NCBI GenBank assembly: GCA_014529385.2
Contig: CM043966.1
Location: 90,034,587 to 90,098,586 of the forward strand
Reading direction: 5' to 3'
Origin: Adiantum capillus-veneris
Taxonomy: Eukaryota > Streptophyta > Polypodiopsida > Polypodiales > Pteridaceae
Length of the DNA: 64,000 bases
The translations under genes and the position numbers were made by a program. Below the pieces are notes generated by a model. That model did no database searches and was not told the DNA's origin. It worked only from the letters and a program-made list of their open reading frames with translations. Position 1 is the stretch's first letter, and each line of letters begins with the position of its first letter. This document shows, one piece after another, positions 55,740 to 64,000 of this stretch.

Positions 55740-57135
55740 GGTAAGCACATATGGCAAGTGGGCAAGCCATTTTTGAAGTTCATTGTGTTTAAGGTCCTCA
55801 AAAATGCAAATGGACTTCAAAAATGGTGTACACACTTGCCATTTGTGCTTGCCACTTTTCATACAACTTACTCTTGTACATATTGATGGTTTGGGTAAGA
55901 TGGAAAATAGAATTGGAGTACAAGTTGTTTTTAAGTTCGTTTGTATTTAAGAGAGAAAAGATACAAATGAAATTTTGAAACGGTTTGCATACTTTCCATT
56001 TGTGCTTGCCACTTTGCATATGACTTGCCTACATACTATTGATGGTTTGGAAACGCCAAATCCAAAGTGATCAACACAAACAGTAAAATAGCAAGCCATT
56101 CTCAAAATCCATGCACCCTTTTTTTTATATTAAAACATAAATGGACTTAAGAAACAGTTTTCTATCTTGTCATTTGTGTTAGTAAGAATGCATATGGCTT
56201 GCTCAAATTATCAATAGACAAGTCAACAAGCAATATCCAAAGTGACAACCACAAATAGTATTTGTGCAAGCCGTTTCTAAAGTTAGTTTATGTTTTTCCA
56301 CTTGAAAATGCAAACATACTTCGCACATGGCTTGCCCTCTTACTACTTGTAATTGGTGCTTTAGATATGGCTTACGAAATGGGAAGTGCGCAAGCACTTT
56401 CTGAAGTTTGTTTGTGTTTTTTAGAGAAAAAACACAAATGGTCTTCGGAAGTGGCTTGCATACTTGCCATGTGCTTAAGTCTTTATGTATGGCTTATTCA
56501 CTTTCTTATTGTTGATTCAAGGGCAATTTGTAAGCGCTCTTGTTAGCACAAATGGCAAGAGAGAAAGACATTTTTAGAGTCCATTTGCGTTTTTCTCACA
56601 AAACAAAAATGTAAACTGACTCCAAAAACGGCTTGTCCTCTTGTCGTTTGAACTTGCCTCTTTGCACAAGGCTTATCCAAACTATCAATAAGTATAATGT
56701 AAATCTTTGTGCAAAGAAACATGCAAAAACTGCAAGTGAGCAAGCCGTTTTTAAAGTTTGATTGTATTTTTAAGAGGAAAAAATTGACTGCAAAAATGCC
56801 TATCGCACGTGACATTTTTGCTTGCCTCTTTGTATATGGCTTATTCACTTTTCTATTGTTAATTTGGGAAGATAGTATGCATTTTTGTTAGCACAAAGAG
56901 CAAGAGGGCTAGCCGTGTGTAAAGCGGGAAGCAAAATTTGCAAGTATGCAAGCCATTTTTTGAAGTATGTTTGTGTTTTGAAGAGGAAAAATAAAAACAG
57001 ACTCTAAAATGGCTTGTATACTTGTTGTTTTACTTGTCACTTCACATATGGCTTACCTACTTGCATGTTGATGGTTTGGGCAAGCCATTCAGTTCTTGTT
57101 AGCCGTCCTTGAAGTTCATTTGCATTTTTTGTAAG
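55740..57135. repeat. Tandem array of about eight hairpin-forming modules plus a half module
   Basis: Each module is an imperfect palindrome with arms of about 40-55 bases and a loop of about 5-12. Approximate arm pairs: 55741-55791/55801-55853, 55912-55949/55960-56000, 56072-56120/56132-56180, 56249-56297/56305-56350, 56370-56421/56426-56478, 56541-56594/56601-56658, 56722-56772/56778-56826, 56930-56980/56988-57039, and a left arm at 57080-57133. The common arm core is GCAAGCCATTTTTGAAGT then TTTGTGTTTTT. Loop-to-loop distances are about 120-210. Linkers share a TATGGCTTGCCTAC-like block and TATTGATGGTTTGG. No long ORF crosses the array. It could be a hairpin-RNA locus or a palindromic satellite. 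Confidence 0.8.
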
Positions 57136-60100
57136 ATTATATTTAGGTTTAGGATTATGTATCATTTTTTGAGTCAAGTATAGATTTGAAATAAACTATA
57201 TTATGTTTATGGTTGTGTTCACAAGCATTATGAGTAGCAATGGTGTGGGACCATCCAATCAAAATGCCCATCTCTCATCTAGGGTTTCATAGTCTTGTAA
57301 TCAATGCAAATGGGTTGTGCATCAAACAAGACGTGTTGCACAATAGCATGTCCATAGATATGGCAAGTTTGATCCATCAATTATAGATCAAATTATTGCC
57401 ATTGCAATTCATTGGTAAGTGTGAATTAGAGTAGTGAAGACATCTTTCTCATTATTGGACTTACTTTATACTAAGTGTGAATTAGAGTAGTGAAGACATC
57501 TTTCTCATTATTGGACTTTACTTTATACTAAAAATTGAAAGTTCTTAGTCCTTTAGGACTCGGATGATTGACACCATGCAGCAGTCCTACGACCTACAAT
57601 GCCTGTTCGTATGCAATTTTCTCAAGGGGAGAACACGAGTATGCTTGAATTTTCATCAAGCTCAAAGGGTGACAACACAAAGTAGTACCTCGACTAAGTG
57701 ATGTATGAGCCAGAAATTGATGAAATGATTGAAACAAGCATCGACTCATAATGGCTTGGTTATGGTGACATGAGACGTGAGACCAATTGTCATTGTCAAC
57801 TACAATATTCCACAATGGCTAGCAACTAAGACATGACATTTATTCTTAAGCTTGATTTTGTTGGGCCGGGACAAAGTAAATAATATGGATGTATATCTTT
57901 CTCCCTTACTTAAAAAGTTACAACAACTATGGACAAGTATAGGAGTCATGCATATAAGCCGACATCAGGTTGACACAATGCAAACATTAGAGGCATTCTA
58001 ATGTGGACAATGCATGAATATTTTGGTTTTGAAATATGATTCAATAAGCATGAAACCCCTTTATTCAATGAAGTATGGTTTCCTCATGTTAGTTGATAGA
58101 GTGTGAAGTAATTTGTTTGTAGGACTTCAATATAGTAGCTATAATGCTTGCATCATAATAGCGGTTATAATGCTCGCATCACATGTGGTCCAAGGCTTAT
58201 AGCATGTTAGTTGACAGCATTGAAGAAACAAATTTACAAAGGTCATTGAGAACATATTCTAGATAACCATGAGATGCGAGAATTTTCTTCGGAAGGGAGC
58301 TAGCAAGGATCTCCACTCAAGAATGGTTAGAGCAAATTTAGGAGAGGTATGAAGGGTGCCTTCCACTAGGGATGAAGAGATTCTCAATATTGTATGAGTT
58401 GCTCTAGTGTACAAGATTGAAAATCAATCATTTGATCAATGCAATGTACATATTCAAGGATGTGGGATGTTTTAAGTGTGGGTCCATTTCACTAGAATTG
58501 CTAGGGTTGACTTGAGATATATTGACCATATGGAGAAATACTGGCCACAAACCACAAATGGCGAATCAATAAGGTTTCCAAACATGCCTTGGATTTTGAC
58601 ATCAAAAGAAGAATGCAAGGTGAAAGAGATCATATAAACCATGAAAACTTACGAAGGTGAAATGCATTCTCTCACAATGGCATTCAAGAAGGAAGGAAAG
58701 CTCACTGGACTGAACGCACATGATTGGCACAAAATGTATCATGTATGCTTCAAATTGACAACCTCAAAACATATAAAGTGCATGTTTCACTTATGTAAGG
58801 CTTGTATCGTGTTTTGAAGTTTATTTTCTCCATGGCTATTGAGGGTTCTTTGTCCTTCACCATCCGTATAATAGCTTATAAATTTACTACATTGGCTCAT
58901 TGGATTTTCCAAAAAATGAACATTGTCTTTATACCTTAAAACGTACTTCACAATTTAGTGATGCAAAAGTGGCTTTCCTAATACAATCATAAACAAGAGC
59001 CACTCATTGCACAACATGCCTTTAGATTGAGAAAGAGATCATAGGTGCGCTACCTTGTAGATCTTGAAATCTTCCCATCATTCATGAGTTTAAGATGGTT
59101 GCATAAATGCCATGGAAAGAGCCACACAACAAGGTGAGCATGTGATAGAAGAGGAGTGGGAGTATTCATGGAGCTATATCCCCAAGATAAACCTCTAATC
59201 TCTACCATGTGGTGTGGTGTGTGGTTTTTTTATGTTAATACTCACTTCTACAATTTTTCGCAGTAAAAGTTGTACACACCAGCATGGTGTAAAGGTTGCA
59301 ACTTCAGGTTAGATTAGATTGACACAAAGCAATGCACTTTTGATTGCAAAATCATGGCAAGATCCAAGAAATCTAGTCGAAAACAGTCATTTGCAAATTT
59401 GGTTGTAGTAGAACTCATGTATTTTGGAATAATGCAAAAAAATTTGAGGGTGGATTACAAACAATTCAAAGTGAATTTGTTTGATGTGCAATAATCAAGG
59501 TAAACATGAAGGGCCATGCTGCTACCATGCATAGAAGAAAGTCAAGTTTTCTTGAGGTGGACTCAATGAAAAAATGAACCAATCTTAGAGACACATTCGT
59601 ACTCGCTAGGCATTGGGAATAAGTAGGTCATATTTTTTTGTAGCCTCTTGCTGCATCAATTTCTCATGCGGTTTCTCTTTTTCACGCGATTTTCTATCCC
59701 AAGGCTTTGTGATTGAGTTGGTGGTGCATCATTGAAGTAGCCCCACAAAGTGTACAAATCTATGAGGGCTACAATCTCTCAACACCAAAAAATATAGAGA
59801 AAACACTCTAGACAAGGCTTTTTCAGGTGATTTTCTATCCCAAGGCTTTGCAAAACCAAGTTGGTGGTATATCATTGAAGTAGGGGGGGCATGAAGGAGT
59901 TTTTGGCATCTTTGTTACTCATGCAGAGGGAATGGTATGAGGATGTTCACTTTGCTCCACCTCACGGCATTGGCCCATCACATTTGCTTACTATCCCCAA
60001 CATCATCACATGGTGTCAGCACTTCACACCCAATCATTCTCTTTGACTTATCATCGTAGTGCTAGCACTTCACACCCATCATCCTCTTCACACTCTACAT

Positions 60101-62200
60101 CTTCAGAGCAATCACAATGCCCTGAGCCATCCATTTCCACCAGATACTCATGTGAGACATCACAACCCTGACCCTTCACTAGTGGATGGGGTAGATGTTG
60201 TGGTGGTAGTGTCATTGATACTTCCATATTGGCTTGCAACTATGTCCATTCTTGTCCCCTCTTTTGGTACTCCCACCCCTCCTCCACAATTTCCATCTAC
60301 TCTAGCTTTTGCTTGACAATAGGCCACTCCTACCTTCACACCATACTCACCTCACACCACTTGCCACTCCTAGTCTCACCCTTATTGAGAATCCCGTTGA
60401 AACTCCCACTGTGATCCATTGGTACCACTAGGACACGTGGCTTGACCTCCTTTACACCATAGACGCTACTATTGGTGAGATTTGAACACACGAGAATGGT
60501 GGAAATGTGAGTACTACCATGCACAGCTTCTGCTTAAAGGTATTCCATCACCACCTCATAAGAAATAGAAATAAATACTAGCCCAAGCTCAAAGACAAGG
60601 TAATCAAGATGCTTCACAATGATTTTTACATAGAGAGTGTGGAGCATCATTTCTTCACCAAATGGATGTACACACGGATGCGTGACTACTTGAAGCACAA
60701 GTGCTTGAAGGTATACGAATCATTGAAGATCAAGGTGTCTAAGCCATCCAGGCTCAACAAGGAAGATTGAAACAAAGCAAAGAAATAATTACATGAATAC
60801 CAACAAGTAGAAGCGACAAAGATGTGAGTGGAGTTGGGGAGTTTACACCACTTGGATAGCGACAAATGGACAAGATTTGAGGGTGGTTTTGTAAGTATTG
60901 TTGCATTGCATATATGCTTAACATTTCGTCAATTTTGTGTTGCTTTCGATACTTTTAAACAATGCACAATGACAAATCACACGAGCTTATTTGAGTGCAT
61001 CTATGGTGTAAGACACGATCCTACTAATGATCTTATGTAGATTTTCAGATCTTGACCCGGTGAGGTAAAACATATAAACTTTGATCACTAATTTCATTTA
61101 TGTTAAACTATGTGTTTGTATATAATTTTGTTACCTAAACTCTTTTTATTGTCTTTTTTTGTTTTGCAGAATCCAACTCAAACGCTCTTGCAGCGTGAGG
61201 AAACCTCCTCATGAATGTAGCACACTCATGCACTACCATATCTTTTAGCTTTATGTACATGTATCTATTGAGGGTGATATGATTCTCCCATTTTGTAACT
61301 CAACATTCTACTTATTGTTTATATATCATTTTAGTTTGAGACATTTGCTCATTTTTGTAATATAGCCTTTTACACTATATATGAAACTTTTGACATTTGA
61401 CATTGGAAACCCCTTGTATATATTGCATTTATATCAATGAAATATAGATTCTCTTCAAATTTTGTGTTATCTCAATGTTTGCAGGTTAAGTTGGGGCCGA
61501 TCGATTTGTTATTCTTTTTAAAAGTTCAAATTTGTTAACAGTGGTGGTTAATTGGTCTTGGTTTTGCCACTCCAAATTTTTTGTATATACAAGTATTGAT
61601 ATACGAGTTGTGATATATGGTAATGCAGCATCTATATCACATTCAATATAGACATTGATATTTGTATTGATATAGGCACATAGAGACACACATATCGATG
61701 CTTATATCAACATCTATGTAGATGTTTTGTTTGCGATAATAATATTGACGCTCATATCAATGCCCCAAAAAGAGAATGCCAAGTTTATATGTGTCCATAC
61801 CGGCATCACAAGTGTGAAGAACTCCTTGTAGTGAAAAGAAATATCATGCTTGTCAACATTTCTCGACACTAATTTTGTCAACTTTCATAGAAAGATTGAA
61901 TATCCCTCAATAGAAGATGATATCTAGAACTAGGAGGGTTGATAGTATTGTGGGCTCTCAAGCTGAATAAGCTGATTGTTTGTGATCAGTAAATATAAAG
62001 TTTATTTATAATTTTTGGTCTACACTTTAAAGTAATTTTTTTTTTTCAAGAAGAAAAAACTATGCAAACATTGGACAAATCAATCCAAAATTGAAGCAAG
62101 GAAATTCTAGAAATTTTCACAAGAAAGGGGTATCCTGGAAAATTTCCTTCTTCATTGTTGGGTTGACTCTTGATTGAGTCTCGGAGTGTCCCTCCAGGTG
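57136..62200. other. Unassigned DNA, 5 kb
   Basis: No recognisable gene, LTR pair or RNA. A precise 56-bp tandem duplication lies at 57417-57530. An open stretch at about 60590-60770 encodes FYIESVEHHFFTKWMYTRMR and similar, without a family I can name. At 61560-61750 a loose GATAT-rich stretch repeats. The frames at 60051-60524 lack any domain. Confidence 0.5.
57417..57530. repeat. 56-bp tandem duplication, nearly perfect
   Basis: AAGTGTGAATTAGAGTAG through ACTTTATACTAA is present twice in direct tandem, with a single extra T in the second copy. The near identity indicates a recent event. Confidence 0.9.
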
Positions 62201-62204
62201 TTGT

Positions 62205-63170
62205 CAGATGCTATTGAAAAAAGATGTTAGACTTGGCACTATCTTGGTTGATATGTATGCCAAATGTGGTGCACTTCAGAAAGCACAAAAAGTGCTTGAG
62301 GAGCTTCCTGTCCGAAATATCGTTTCTTGGAATGCTCTGATTGTGAGATGTGCGCAACAAAAGCAAGGGCAGAAAGCTCGAGGCTGTTTTCAACAAATGT
62401 GATGTGAGGGCCTCTCTCTAGTCGCGATCACCTACGCATGCATCTTGAAGGCATGTAGCTATGTGCAAGATGCTGATATGGACACAAAACTTCACAATTA
62501 GTCAAAGGATTTTGAAAAGAAATATCATGCTTGGCACTGTCTTGGTTGATATGTATGACAAATGTGGTGCACCTAAGAAAGCACACAAAGTGCTTGAGGA
62601 GCTTCGTATCTGGAATGTCGCCTCTTGGAATGCATTGATTGCAGGATTGTATTGTTAATCAGAGGATGCTATTGAAAAAATATTCCGTGCTTGGAACTGT
62701 CTATGTCGATATATATGCCAAATGTGGTGTGATGGAGAAAGCACAAAAAGTGCTTAAGGAGATTTTTGTTTTAAATGTCACCTCTTCCAAGGAATGCATT
62801 GATAGCGGGATGTGTGCAATAAGAGCAGGGCCAGAAAGCTCTAGGCTATTTTCAATAGATGCGAAGTGAGGGCCTCTCTCCATATGCAATCACATACACA
62901 TGCATCTTAAAGGCATGTGGCTCTACGCAATATGTTGATATGGGCACAAGCCTTAACAATTAGTCAGAGGCTCTTGAAAAAAGATTACATGCTTGGCATT
63001 GCCTTGTTCGATATGTATGCCAAATGTGGTGTGCTTGAGAAAGCAAAAGAAGTGCTTGAGGAGCGTTCTGTTTGAAATGTCGCCTCTTGGAATGCGCAAG
63101 GAGAATGGGGCTAGAAAGCTCTAGGCTACTATGAACATATGTGAAATGTGGTGCCATGGGTGCATGTTTA
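62205..63170 (+). pseudogene. Pentatricopeptide repeat (PLS-class PPR) pseudogene array
   Basis: The signature LGTxLVDMYAKCGxxxKAxKVLEEL...WNALI recurs four times, starting near 62213, 62511, 62669 and 62967, in changing frames and with stops between. Copies are about 298 bases apart except the second, which is cut short by about 140. That spacing is close to one P-L-S triplet (about 100 residues). PPR proteins bind organellar RNA in a sequence-specific way. No start, transit peptide, E or DYW domain is visible, so this is a decayed internal fragment. Confidence 0.82.
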
Positions 63171-64000
63171 TTGCGTACACAATGGTTGATGCAAGCAAGG
63201 ATGTGCTCATACTCCATGCCAAGTGTGATGATATACAACCTCGCTCATTGATGATCCGGAGGCATATGGTGATCTTTAGAACCATTTTGCCCATCAAACT
63301 ACAAAAAAACAAAAAATTCCTACAAATGCAACGAGGGGCCAACAAGAATTTTTAATTTGCAAAAATGCATGAATAGAACTTATTCAAGAAATGCATTTAC
63401 ACTTGCATTGCTACAACCAAATTTGGATGTTATATTCCCTGACATCACTATATGAGATATATTTCACATGTGGAGGATATGAGTCTCTGGGATTGAAATT
63501 AGCACCTATTTCTTCAATTATATGTCGTGACAAAGTCCCTAGGTGCTGGTCAAATGCATTTATTTAAACTATTTCAAGCACGTGGTATCGGGAACAATTT
63601 CAGTGGCTCAAAATTGTCACATTTCCAATAAGATTTCTTATTAAAACAAGTACTATCAAGATTTTTAGGCCGCAATTTTGCATACATATCATGCATATAG
63701 CAAGGTTATGGCCTATAAATGAAAAATTTTCATTGCTTGTACCTAGATGTGATTTATCTTCACATTCTATTATGGTACAAATATTAAAACATGGCTAATG
63801 AGTAACTGCAGTGGGAAGTATTTAGTTCCTTTTCATAGAGCTATTTACACATTTTATTCCCTCGTCTTTCATGTATGTTATGAGCATAGGATCCGCACGT
63901 AAGCATTGGCAACTACAAATCATTAGTCATGAAAATTCAAGCTGAGATTTGTTTTTGCAAAATGCATGCACATTAAGAGTTATAAGCCCTAGTGTTTAGC
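63171..64000. other. Unassigned DNA at the right edge
   Basis: No gene, repeat pair or RNA is recognised in the last 830 bases. Frames at 63121-63355 are short and without domains. Confidence 0.5.

Noticed and set aside
55740-57135. CRISPR-like array
   Set aside because: Regular repeats with spacers were considered, but the units are diverged palindromes of about 100 bases in plant nuclear DNA with no cas genes. A hairpin array or satellite fits better.

Overview
The window looks like nuclear DNA of a land plant, and repeat style points to a fern or another seed-free vascular plant. The plant signals are a three-exon MYB transcription factor with a CCHC knuckle, a KLFGV motif and a SHAQKYF domain, Gypsy elements of Tat-like and chromovirus types, Copia remnants primed by initiator tRNA-Met, and a decayed PLS-class PPR array with the YAKCG/WNALI wording common in ferns. 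The fern assignment is inference. No tRNA, rRNA, operon or CRISPR array was seen.

Layout. 1-3.5 kb: an LTR edge with a minus-strand primer site, a (GA)n/(GAA)n tract and unassigned DNA. 3.56-14.2 kb: a decayed minus-strand Copia RT split by a complete 9.4 kb Tat-like Gypsy element (4100-13494; 396-bp LTRs, 5-bp duplication CCAAA). 14.5-15.0 kb: an LTR remnant. 16.4-18.6 kb: a 5'-truncated LINE. 19.3-20.3 kb: small local repeats. 20.46-29.35 kb: a complete chromovirus-like element (about 1.6-kb LTRs, duplication CAAAT) with intact pol but gag/protease broken by stops. 30.4-33.6 kb: the only convincing host gene, a MYBS3/KUA1-like factor. 35.4-44.3 kb: a short-LTR Gypsy element on the minus strand (duplication AGTAG) whose gag is interrupted by a unit-length, inverted and circularly permuted second copy. 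44.3-51.7 kb: two Copia wrecks in opposite orientation. 52.7-54.0 kb: an AT-rich tandem array with a unit of about 145-150 bp. 55.7-57.1 kb: a tandem array of about eight hairpin-forming modules downstream of a TATA-like sequence. 57.2-62.2 kb: unassigned DNA. 62.2-63.2 kb: a PPR pseudogene array.

Most of the window is therefore layered retrotransposon insertions. The Gypsy elements encode gag, protease, reverse transcriptase, RNase H and integrase for copy-and-paste mobility, but every copy shows at least one break. The strongest unusual signals are the circularly permuted insertion at 39290-43681, the hairpin array at 55740-57135, and the contrast between near-identical LTRs and disrupted internal genes in the two large elements. 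All alignments and counts were made by eye.
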